A stretch of 42,571 bases of DNA from Candidatus Berkelbacteria bacterium (GTDB taxonomy: Bacteria; Patescibacteriota; UBA1384; 2-12-FULL-50-11), in NCBI GenBank assembly GCA_030650195.1, contig JAUSEP010000011.1, positions 1 through 42,571 of the forward strand, written 5' to 3'. Below are positions 19,558-27,058 of the stretch, piece by piece. The notes beneath the pieces were generated by a model. The model saw only the letters and a list, made by a program, of their open reading frames with translations, had not been told where the DNA came from and did no database searches. Each line of letters starts with the position of its first letter. The first letter of the stretch is position 1. The position numbers were made by a program, and so were the translations under genes.

Positions 19558-20094
19558 ATGTTGAACCGGCTGGTCGCCCCGCTGGTTTTCATTATTGCTC
19601 TTGCTGCCCTGGCTTTTGTTATGCAAACGCTAGGGAACTCATCGCCAGCTAATAAGCCCCTGACTGGTCCAGAGCTTTTAAAACAATATGAGATCGTAGA
19701 GATTGCTCCGCCAGTTGCAAGCTTAACGGATAAAGACAATAAGAAGGTTGATCTACAACCACTCTTAACCAAACCAACATTAATAACGTTTTGGAGCGTC
19801 AATTGCGGAGAATGCGAGACAGGCATACCGTTACTGAACGAATTTTCTAAAAACCATAGCCAAATAACTCAACTACTAATTTCCGAAAAAGACGAACCAA
19901 AGGATGCAGAAGAGAAACTAAAATCTCTTGATGTAACTCTTGGAACCTATTACGACCTCGATGGCTCAGCAGTTCAGAGTTGGGAAGCGCAGACGATGCC
20001 CGCCTCATTTTTTGTAATTAACGGCAAAGTAAAATATTTTTTCCCTGGGAGAATTAGCCAAGAGCACCTAGACGCATTGTTGACGGTTCAGTAG
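19558..20094 (+). CDS. TlpA-like thioredoxin-fold protein
   Basis: N-terminal TM; PTLITFWSVNCGECETGIPLLNEF with CxxC; MPASFFVINGKV. Confidence 0.75.
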   Translation: MLNRLVAPLVFIIALAALAFVMQTLGNSSPANKPLTGPELLKQYEIVEIAPPVASLTDKDNKKVDLQPLLTKPTLITFWSVNCGECETGIPLLNEFSKNHSQITQLLISEKDEPKDAEEKLKSLDVTLGTYYDLDGSAVQSWEAQTMPASFFVINGKVKYFFPGRISQEHLDALLTVQ

Positions 20095-20114
20095 TTTTTT
20101 GCGATAATATTTGA

Positions 20115-20200
20115 GCTACGAAGACAGTAGGTGCTCCCCGAAAGGGATAAAGCTTAATTTCCTACCGAGGGCAGAACCAACGTTCTCCTTACTTCGTATA
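20115..20200 (+). promoter_or_regulatory. L10 leader (ribosomal protein L10 autoregulatory mRNA element)
   Basis: ACGAAGACAGTAGGTGC...CCTACCGAGGGCAGAACC...CTTCGT with closing stem ACGAAG/CTTCGT immediately upstream of rplJ; resembles the known L10_leader family. Confidence 0.8.
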
Positions 20201-20217
20201 CAAAAGGAGATTTTTTA

Positions 20218-20922
20218 ATGCCAATACTAAGAGCCCAAAAAGAAGAGTTAGTCACAAGACTTATTTCGGAGTTGCAAGACTCTCGTGTCAGCATAATCTT
20301 TGCCTACAAGGCATTGAATATGAAGGCTAATGATACTTTGCGTACTAAAGCTTTTAATGCAGGTGCCAAGGTAAAGATGGTTTCCAATAACCTCTTGAAG
20401 TTAATTCTAAAAGGTACTGGAAAAGAAATTGAAATTCCTTCGAAACAGTTGGCTATCTCTTATGGCTTTAATGATGAGGTTGAAGCAGCTAAGGTACTAG
20501 TGGATTTTGCTAAAGAAACAGAAACTTTAGAAATCCTAGGTGGTTGGGTTGATGGCAACTTCTTTGATGCCACTCAAGTTAAAACCCTCTCTTCACTACC
20601 AAACAAAGAAACCCTTCATGCTCAGTTAGTTGGACGTTTGGGTGGTCTGATTGGATCTTTGGCCTACTCCCTAAATTATCCAATCCAGAAGTTCGCCTTT
20701 GTTATAGAGGCAGTTAAGTCTGCTCAACCACAGTCCGCAGTAGCAGAAACTCCAAAGAGTGAAGAGGCTCCTGTTGCAGAAGAGCCTAAGACCGAAGAGT
20801 CCTCTGAAGTTACCGAAACTCCTACGGAGGAACCAAAAGAAGAAACTAACGAATCCCCAGCCGAAGAGAACACCGAAGCAGGGGAGTCGGAAGAAGTTAA
20901 GGAAGAATTAAAGAAGAAGTAA
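20218..20922 (+). CDS. rplJ: 50S ribosomal protein L10 with acidic C-terminal extension
   Basis: L10 N-terminal domain (RVSIIFAYKALNMKANDTLRTKAFNAGAKVKMVSNNLLKL), followed by a Glu/Pro/Thr-rich tail of about 60 residues. Confidence 0.93.
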   Translation: MPILRAQKEELVTRLISELQDSRVSIIFAYKALNMKANDTLRTKAFNAGAKVKMVSNNLLKLILKGTGKEIEIPSKQLAISYGFNDEVEAAKVLVDFAKETETLEILGGWVDGNFFDATQVKTLSSLPNKETLHAQLVGRLGGLIGSLAYSLNYPIQKFAFVIEAVKSAQPQSAVAETPKSEEAPVAEEPKTEESSEVTETPTEEPKEETNESPAEENTEAGESEEVKEELKKK

Positions 20923-20931
20923 AGGAGACAA

Positions 20932-21315
20932 ATGAGTGAAAAAACAGATAAATTGATTGATCAAATTGCCGAGTTATCGGTAATGGAATTGAGTGAATTG
21001 GTAAAAGCCATTGAAGAGAAGTTTGGTGTTAGCGCCATGCCAGTAATGGCAGCCGGTGCTCCTGTTGCCGGTGGTGCCGCTCCTGCGGAAGCCGCAGAAG
21101 AGAAGTCTGAGTACAACGTTGTTCTAACCGCTTCAGGCGAGCAGAAGATTGCTGTTATTAAGGCTGTCCGTGAGATTAAACAGGACTTAGGCTTGAAAGA
21201 AGCCAAAGACTTGGTTGATGCTGCTCCAAAAGAGCTTGGTGTTATGAAGAAAGCCGACGCCGAAGAAGCTAAGAAAAAGCTTGAAGAAGCTGGCGCTACT
21301 GTTGAATTGAAGTAA
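20932..21315 (+). CDS. rplL: 50S ribosomal protein L7/L12
   Basis: [33 protein letters not shown]...[32 protein letters not shown]. Confidence 0.97.
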   Translation: MSEKTDKLIDQIAELSVMELSELVKAIEEKFGVSAMPVMAAGAPVAGGAAPAEAAEEKSEYNVVLTASGEQKIAVIKAVREIKQDLGLKEAKDLVDAAPKELGVMKKADAEEAKKKLEEAGATVELK

Positions 21316-21334
21316 CATCTGATAGTAAAAAAAG

Positions 21335-21366
21335 AAGGCCGTCTGGGAAATCCCAGACGGCCTTTG
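21335..21366. terminator. Bidirectional intrinsic terminator between rplL and the minus-strand gene
   Basis: AAGGCCGTCTGGGA-aa-TCCCAGACGGCCTT. Confidence 0.8.
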
Positions 21367-21381
21367 AGTTGGTGTTGGCTG

Positions 21382-23958
21382 TTACCAGCTTGCACCAGAT
21401 GATGAGTCACCCCCACCGCCCCAGCTTCCACCGGACGAGGAATCACTTCCGCTGCTCCAGCTACTGCCAGAACTGCTGTCCCAAGAGCTACTCGAGCTGC
21501 TTGCGTACGACGCTTGGCGCCGTGCGCTCTCTTCTTCCTCACGCTCTCGACGGGCTGCTGCTTCCGCCGCTTGACGTGCTGCTTCAGCCTCCTCGTAGTC
21601 GCGTTGAGCTCGACGAGCAGCTGACTGCCAGTCGTTCTCAACGTTATCGAGGAGTGTCATCATCATCAGGTAGTCAGCCGGTCCGTTGACTGGCTGAAAC
21701 CTGAAGCTAGACAGCTGTTGCGAACCTCCGTAGCGTTTGACTTTCCGTAGGTAGTCTTCGCGTGTGGAGTCCATCTGAGCCAATCGTTTCTCGAACTCGG
21801 CCTTGGCCTTGTCGAGCTCCTTGCAGCTACGCACTGTGCGTTGTGCCTGAGCGATCGCCTCATCGAACTTACTCGCAGCTAACTCGGCGTTCCGGCGGGC
21901 ATTGAGGTGTCGCTTTTCGCCGATCTGTCGCTGGGCCTTTTCGAGGTCTCTCTGCCCGTCTGTGAGTTGCGCCTGTGCCGCAGAAAGAAACTTAGCCGGC
22001 TCCTTAGACTTGTGGACCTTAGATGCCTGCGTGAGGACACGGCTTGCGTCTCCCGTCTCCAGGGTTACTTGCTTCAGCTTCTTCTGTGCGGTGTCGATCG
22101 ACTCGACAGCCGATTTAACCGCGTTATTGAGGACTGCTGCCTGTTGGGCTGCCTTCCGGTAGAGCTCGTCGGCCTTCTGGGCCTGTTGCACCACCTCTTC
22201 GACAGTGACAGCTCCAGCGAGTACTCCCGCCAACTGATCTTCCGCTCGGCGAGCCAGGGCGAAGGTCGTCCTGGGGTCGTCGTTCGGGTCGACGACTGTA
22301 TCGCCGACATACGGTTCGGACTCCAGCCGGTTGGATCGGCTTAGCTCAATCGCAGAGGTCAGCTGCTCGAATTCAGCAGAGACAGTCGTCTCGGCTTTCT
22401 TCAGGTCGTTTAGCTTCTCGACGAAAGCTACCGGATCGGTCAGTGCCAGGTCGTTGGTCGACTTGTAGAGTGACTGATCGGTACTGTCGTCGCCAGCCAG
22501 AGGGTGGTTTGATAGCCAACGCTCGGGGATGCCCATGGAGCGGGCTTGGGCCAAAAGCGCATCGTACGTCTTCGACGGAAAATGCTGCTCGGCCGTCATG
22601 TCTCTTGCGGCAATCGCCGCTTTGAGATCGTTCCAGCTTTGGACGTTCGCCTCGAACCTCGCTTGAAGTGAATCCGCCAGTTCTTTTGGGCTGATCTTGA
22701 TCACCTTAGTTTCCGGCTCGAAGAGGCTGTCCTTGTTGACCTGCCCGGTATCGAAGTCGAAAGCCTCATCAAGCCTTTCGATTGCCCGCTCAAGCGGTTT
22801 GAGGCTGAAGAAGGTCGCCTCATTGGCCAGCATCTTACAGCTCTCCGTGAGCTGACGAAGGGCCTCAACTCCGACGTACATCTCGTCAACTTCTTTGGTA
22901 ACCGATGAGTATAGCTCGGCGGTTTTGCCAGTTACTCCTGTGAGGGAAAGAATGTCACCGCGGTCGCCGTAAAGCTTGAAGAACTGTTGGGAGGCGTTGG
23001 TTACCATTGCCAGGCGCTGTCCAACCTCTTTGTTGAAGCGCAGTCGAAGCCCATTCCTCTTTCCCGATCTGCCGGCAATGAGGAATATGGCTAGGAAAAA
23101 GGCCCCTAAGGTTAGCACCCACTTAAAGACAAGCTGGAGAAAAAGTCGTGCTGCAACACGCTCTTTCTCGTTCACGGTGAATTCCAGCGCATCAGCGCTA
23201 ACTTTTGTCGCTGCTGCCGTTGAGAGCATCTCCGTACGGTCGCCACTGTCGCGAGCCTTCCGGGCGTCTGCTAGCGCTTTTTTGTAGTCGCTAACATCAT
23301 TTGGAAGGTACTCCTTCTTGTTGAGCAGGTCGCCCAAACGGACAATCTGTTCGCCAAGAGTCGACTTTGCTGCTAACAACGCTCGTTCTTCAGCTTCCTT
23401 CCGAGCAGCTTCCTTCCGAGCCGCAATTCGGTCCGGGTCAGTCTGATCGAAAAGGTAGCTATCGACGGCCGTCATCATGTTGATGATGCCGTTTTTCGGA
23501 TCCTTTCGTTGAGCCTGAACCGACGCCTTGAAGATGTCTGTATATGGCTCGTGGGCGTCGTTTCGAAAGTTGAGTTCAGCTTCGAACTTACTTCCTGCCA
23601 GGAAGCGATACTTCCGTGGATTGTAAGCAAGTAAGAAGATCTGCGACTTCGCCATATCGAACGACGGGTAACGCTGACCCCACTGTTGGGAGAGATAGTT
23701 GATGGCGTTCGCCGCCAGTTGATCGCCATCGCCAGAACCTGGTAGAGTTTCGACGAGAACGACGTAATAGGGGAAGTGGCAGCTTTTTGCCGCCTTGTTG
23801 ATATCGTCAATCCCGGAATTGCCAATCATTGGTGGGTTAAACCCTCCGGGAATTGTGTAGACGAACTGCCCCTCACGTAAAGTGGGGACTTCGAGTTGAG
23901 CGCATGCAGTTCCGGTGAAGAGCGCAGCGACGATGACGAGTAAGATGCGTATTTTCAT
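21382..23958 (-). CDS. TPM-domain-like secreted/membrane protein with coiled-coil region and Ser/Gly/Trp-rich tail
   Basis: Signal peptide MKIRILLVIVAALFTGTACA; TPM-like N-domain; one internal TM helix; long helical segment; C-terminal SSSSSWDSSSGSSWSSG...GASW typical of TPM-family proteins. Confidence 0.6.
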   Translation of the reverse strand: MKIRILLVIVAALFTGTACAQLEVPTLREGQFVYTIPGGFNPPMIGNSGIDDINKAAKSCHFPYYVVLVETLPGSGDGDQLAANAINYLSQQWGQRYPSFDMAKSQIFLLAYNPRKYRFLAGSKFEAELNFRNDAHEPYTDIFKASVQAQRKDPKNGIINMMTAVDSYLFDQTDPDRIAARKEAARKEAEERALLAAKSTLGEQIVRLGDLLNKKEYLPNDVSDYKKALADARKARDSGDRTEMLSTAAATKVSADALEFTVNEKERVAARLFLQLVFKWVLTLGAFFLAIFLIAGRSGKRNGLRLRFNKEVGQRLAMVTNASQQFFKLYGDRGDILSLTGVTGKTAELYSSVTKEVDEMYVGVEALRQLTESCKMLANEATFFSLKPLERAIERLDEAFDFDTGQVNKDSLFEPETKVIKISPKELADSLQARFEANVQSWNDLKAAIAARDMTAEQHFPSKTYDALLAQARSMGIPERWLSNHPLAGDDSTDQSLYKSTNDLALTDPVAFVEKLNDLKKAETTVSAEFEQLTSAIELSRSNRLESEPYVGDTVVDPNDDPRTTFALARRAEDQLAGVLAGAVTVEEVVQQAQKADELYRKAAQQAAVLNNAVKSAVESIDTAQKKLKQVTLETGDASRVLTQASKVHKSKEPAKFLSAAQAQLTDGQRDLEKAQRQIGEKRHLNARRNAELAASKFDEAIAQAQRTVRSCKELDKAKAEFEKRLAQMDSTREDYLRKVKRYGGSQQLSSFRFQPVNGPADYLMMMTLLDNVENDWQSAARRAQRDYEEAEAARQAAEAAARREREEEESARRQASYASSSSSSWDSSSGSSWSSGSDSSSGGSWGGGGDSSSGASW

Positions 23959-24067
23959 ATTGTCACCGATGTGTGAAAGAACGGTAACGGACAAATCCGT
24001 TACGTTTACTGGTGCATTTTACCCGAAAAACAAGGGGTTGTCCAGGGGTCAGAGGCGGTTTTTGCTA

Positions 24068-24105
24068 TTGACGTAAAGTAACCTTAGGGATACGCTTGGG
24101 TTACC
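24068..24105 (+). promoter_or_regulatory. Putative promoter/operator of the toxin-antitoxin pair
   Basis: TTGACG-N17-TACGCT with inverted repeat GTAACC...GGTTAC overlapping it, immediately before the antitoxin ATG. Confidence 0.45.
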
Positions 24106-24429
24106 ATGACCGACAAAATAATTGGAGTTAAAGAGCTTAGAGAAAATATAGATAAATATGCCGCCCAAGTAAAAGCCGGTCGGTCTATTACCGTAGTCAA
24201 ACGCTCTGAACCACTGTTCAGGTTGACGCCTGTGGATGATGACGATGATGCGAACTGGGAAACAATGATTGATTTTCGTAAATTCCCTGGATATGAGAAC
24301 GGCATACCCGTCGATGATCTAATCACTCGTATAGAGAAAATAAATGCCGACGAAGACAAAGAATTGTTAACCAAGGGCAAGGGTCGTGGACAAAGTCGAC
24401 AAATCGCTAAAAAAATTCAATCGCACTGA
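24106..24429 (+). CDS. Phd/YefM-like antitoxin
   Basis: IGVKELRENIDKYAAQVKAGRSITVVKRSEPLFRLTPV matches Phd/YefM N-terminal DNA-binding pattern. Confidence 0.75.
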   Translation: MTDKIIGVKELRENIDKYAAQVKAGRSITVVKRSEPLFRLTPVDDDDDANWETMIDFRKFPGYENGIPVDDLITRIEKINADEDKELLTKGKGRGQSRQIAKKIQSH

Positions 24430-24628
24430 TCGAAATCGTGCTCTTGCGGCTTTCAGAAAGCTCAAGGCGGGTGACTTTAGTAATCTCGATGTCAAACAGC
24501 TGAAAGATGCGGCAAATTTGTACCGAGCTCGGACTGGTAATTTGAGAATTGTCTATAAAAAAACTGGAAATATCGTTGAAATACTTGACGTGACTCACCG
24601 CTCCGAAAAAACCTACCGAGATATTTAG
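24386..24628 (+). CDS. RelE/ParE-family-like toxin
   Basis: 80 aa; LKKFNRTDRNRALAAFRKLKAGDFSNLDVKQLKDAANLYRARTGNLRIVYKKTGNIVEILDVTHRSEKTYRD; overlaps the antitoxin; GTG start. Confidence 0.7.
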   Translation: MDKVDKSLKKFNRTDRNRALAAFRKLKAGDFSNLDVKQLKDAANLYRARTGNLRIVYKKTGNIVEILDVTHRSEKTYRDI

Positions 24629-24674
24629 TTCTACAATACCAACAGTCTCTGCTAAGCTAACAGTAAGGAGGCTC

Positions 24675-25457
24675 ATGGACGAAACTGCACTCAAGCTCAA
24701 TAAACTTCGCACCTTCAACTGGGTGATGTTTTTCTTGCACGCTGCTCAGGGCGTGGCGATTCTCCTGCTTAGTACCAATTTCAAACTGCCTGTTACCGCC
24801 AGCTACCTCACCTTTGACGCCTCCACACAATCGCTCCTGCCAGCTTCCAGCGAACTGTTCCGTCTGTCGCTGGCTTGGCTAGTGGCGGCCTTTTTCTTCA
24901 TCTCGGCTTTTGCCCATTTAAGCATCGCTACCTATTACAACAAAACCTACAACGCCAATCTCTTGCGCGGCCTCAACAGAGCCCGTTGGTGGGAGTACTC
25001 AATCTCGGCAACGATCATGCTCATTGCTATCGCTATGTTGGTGGGCATTTACGATTTCGGCGCCTTGGTGCTGATCTTTGGTCTGGGAGTGGTGATGAAT
25101 ATGATGGGCCTGATGATGGAAACGCACAATCAAGGCGTGCTGGAACGGGGCGAGAAGCCCAACTGGCTGGCTTTCAAGATCGGAACATGGGCCGGCGTTA
25201 TTCCCTGGCTAATAATTGCTCTCGGCTTTTACTGGAGTGCGAAATTTAGCGGTGCCCAACCACCGACGTTTGTCTACTGGATTTATGTCTCGATCTTCGT
25301 TTTCTTCAACTGCTTCGCCATCAATATGGTTCTGCAGTACAAGCAGGTCGGCAAATGGCGCGACTACCTCTACGGCGAACGCGCGTTTATTATCTTGAGC
25401 TTAGTCGCCAAAAGCTTGTTGGCCTGGCAAGTCTTCGCCGGCACGTTACGGCCGTGA
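24675..25457 (+). CDS. Heliorhodopsin
   Basis: 260 aa, seven predicted hydrophobic helices; N-terminal TM1 FLHAAQG (His22), FAHLS (His81), RARWWEYSIS with Glu107, TM7 SLVAKSLLAWQVFAGTLRP with Lys246 as Schiff-base lysine. Confidence 0.93.
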   Translation: MDETALKLNKLRTFNWVMFFLHAAQGVAILLLSTNFKLPVTASYLTFDASTQSLLPASSELFRLSLAWLVAAFFFISAFAHLSIATYYNKTYNANLLRGLNRARWWEYSISATIMLIAIAMLVGIYDFGALVLIFGLGVVMNMMGLMMETHNQGVLERGEKPNWLAFKIGTWAGVIPWLIIALGFYWSAKFSGAQPPTFVYWIYVSIFVFFNCFAINMVLQYKQVGKWRDYLYGERAFIILSLVAKSLLAWQVFAGTLRP

Positions 25458-25521
25458 GTTTAGGCAACCAGTTTCTTTGAATACATAGAAAGTTTGTGCT
25501 GCGGACGATCACTTAGAGGCA

Positions 25522-25550
25522 TTGACTCCTACGGGTTCTGTTGGTATACT
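25522..25550 (+). promoter_or_regulatory. Sigma70-type promoter: TTGACT-N17-TATACT
   Basis: -35 25522-25527, -10 25545-25550. Confidence 0.75.
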
Positions 25551-25563
25551 GTCGGCACATAAT

Positions 25564-25588
25564 CAAGCGTCGTCAACGATGATGCTTG
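25564..25588 (+). promoter_or_regulatory. 5' UTR hairpin abutting the SD of the 133-aa gene
   Basis: CAAGCGTCGTC-aac-GATGATGCTTG directly followed by the GAGG SD. Confidence 0.5.
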
Positions 25589-25598
25589 GAGGAAGATT

Positions 25599-26000
25599 AT
25601 GAGAAAAGATAAAGATTCGTTCTATGTACTTCGCAAATTCGTTGTAGACGGTAAGGAGGTGATCCCAATGGGGTTGCAGGAGTCTGCTACGCGGAAACTC
25701 TCGCTTCTCGTCGCGGGTAAGGTCGGCAACCGCATTTTCCTGGTGCTCCTACCAGGAACTATTGTCGCTGCTAGCGACTGGGAGTTCGCCAAGGGCCCGC
25801 AGCTTCTAGCGGAGTTTTGCCTGAGGAGACTGGGTCTGTTGGCTTATTTCTCCCGGATGCGCAGAACCGTTCCCACCGATTTCGATTGGTGGGGACACGC
25901 GTTCGTCGTGAGGGAAGACGACAAAATCGTTCTTTACGACGTTGACGATTACCCACTGACCGAAGAAGTCGGGAAGGTGGCACAGCTTGCCTTTGCCTAA
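25599..26000 (+). CDS. Hypothetical protein (cassette 1)
   Basis: SD GGAGG; own promoter; MRKDKDSFYVLRKFVVDGKEVIPMG...; no family recognised. Confidence 0.6.
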   Translation: MRKDKDSFYVLRKFVVDGKEVIPMGLQESATRKLSLLVAGKVGNRIFLVLLPGTIVAASDWEFAKGPQLLAEFCLRRLGLLAYFSRMRRTVPTDFDWWGHAFVVREDDKIVLYDVDDYPLTEEVGKVAQLAFA

Positions 26001-26081
26001 CTCGTCAGCCCTTCCTTTCAGCTCGTGGCTCTGGATTGATTTCCAGGGCCTCTTCTTTTTGTCTCGAAGATGTTATGTACG

Positions 26082-26174
26082 TATCTCTACGGCGAACGAG
26101 AGTATGTTATCCTGTCTCTCGTCGCTAAGAGTCTATTTGCTTGGCAGGTCTTCGCCGGAACCCTCCGCCCGTAG
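26082..26174 (+). pseudogene. Heliorhodopsin 3'-terminal fragment (copy B)
   Basis: Translates YLYGEREYVILSLVAKSLFAWQVFAGTLRP*, aligning to the last 31 codons including the stop of the heliorhodopsin at 24675-25457. Confidence 0.92.
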
Positions 26175-26231
26175 AACTAACATAAGTTTTAGTTTACAAT
26201 CGGATGATCCTAAACAGGAGGTACATTTACG

Positions 26232-26825
26232 TTGGTAAGAAAGGTATTAGCTTTTGATTTCGACGGTGTGATAATAGATTTCTTCGGCCACTTCCGAGTC
26301 TTCGCCAATGATCAGCTGGGAACTAATGTCAGTAATGACGAGTGCCTCTGGCATGACCTTGGTAAGTGTTTTGGCGTGGATAGCGACCGAATGCGTTCCG
26401 TCCACGAAAAGTGGGAAACCACTTTCAGTCATGACGTACTTCAGCCGATCGACGGAGCACTTGAGTCCCTCGCGGTCCTGTCATCGAGATATGATATTGC
26501 CATCGTCACCAGTCGCAAAAGGGAGCTAGAGACAGTCACCCGCGATTGGTTTGAGAAGAGCTTTCCCCAGGCCAGCATCCACTTTGCGATGGGTCGGAAC
26601 AACCCCTATGCTGGGGCGGATGGTCGATTGTATAAGCCACAAGTGGCTGAACTGATTGGTGCGATTGCCCTTGTGGAGGACAATGAGGAGGAGTTCGTCC
26701 ACTGGGATTCCAGCAGTGTCGAACCAATTTGTTTCGCTCATCCCTGGAATGAATGCCTTATAGAAACTCACCCACATATTTTGCGTCTCCGTTGGCCGCA
26801 AATCATGGAGCGTTTCCTTGGCTAG
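26232..26825 (+). CDS. HAD-superfamily hydrolase/5'-nucleotidase-like protein (cassette 2)
   Basis: TTG start after AGGAGGT; VLAFDFDGVIIDFFGHF (DxD motif I), IAIVTSRKRE, LVEDNEEE. Confidence 0.75.
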   Translation: MVRKVLAFDFDGVIIDFFGHFRVFANDQLGTNVSNDECLWHDLGKCFGVDSDRMRSVHEKWETTFSHDVLQPIDGALESLAVLSSRYDIAIVTSRKRELETVTRDWFEKSFPQASIHFAMGRNNPYAGADGRLYKPQVAELIGAIALVEDNEEEFVHWDSSSVEPICFAHPWNECLIETHPHILRLRWPQIMERFLG

Positions 26826-26852
26826 GTCGTCCGACCTAGCCAATTTCTTTTT
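26820..26852 (+). terminator. Intrinsic terminator overlapping the stop of the HAD gene
   Basis: GGCTAGGTCG-tc-CGACCTAGCC followed by aatttctttttt. Confidence 0.8.
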
Positions 26853-26863
26853 AATTAAAATGC

Positions 26864-26965
26864 TGGCGCGACTACCTCTACGGCGAACGGACGTTTATTA
26901 TATTGAGCTTGGTTGCCAAAAGCTTACTCGCCTGGCAAGTTTTCGCCGGCACCCTCCGGCCATGA
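26864..26965 (+). pseudogene. Heliorhodopsin 3'-terminal fragment (copy C)
   Basis: Translates WRDYLYGERTFIILSLVAKSLLAWQVFAGTLRP*, 33 residues plus stop; one residue different from the intact gene. Confidence 0.95.
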
Positions 26966-27017
26966 GAGAAGTCTGGCGTCAGAGCTAACTTCTAAAGTAT
27001 CTAGGGCAAATGAAATA

Positions 27018-27048
27018 GCGCCTCATGACACAGAGGGTCATGAGGCGC
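27018..27048 (-). terminator. Terminator-like hairpin for the minus-strand gene 27059-27430
   Basis: GCGCCTCATGAC-acagagg-GTCATGAGGCGC. Confidence 0.6.
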
Positions 27049-27058
27049 CGAAGTGAGA

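Noticed and set aside
21382-23994. Antisense ORFs across the TPM-like gene (e.g. 21907-22344, 21902-22162)
   Set aside because: Typical shadow ORFs in GC-richer coding DNA, Arg/Cys/Leu-rich with no start-site or family support.
25458-26863. Integrase or transposase within the heliorhodopsin-tail cassettes
   Set aside because: The two cargo ORFs show no recombinase motifs; any recombinase would have to act in trans.
24675-26965. Heliorhodopsin tail copies as an assembly duplication error
   Set aside because: The copies differ at many positions, mainly synonymous, so they are not duplicated reads of one sequence; read-level checking is still advised.
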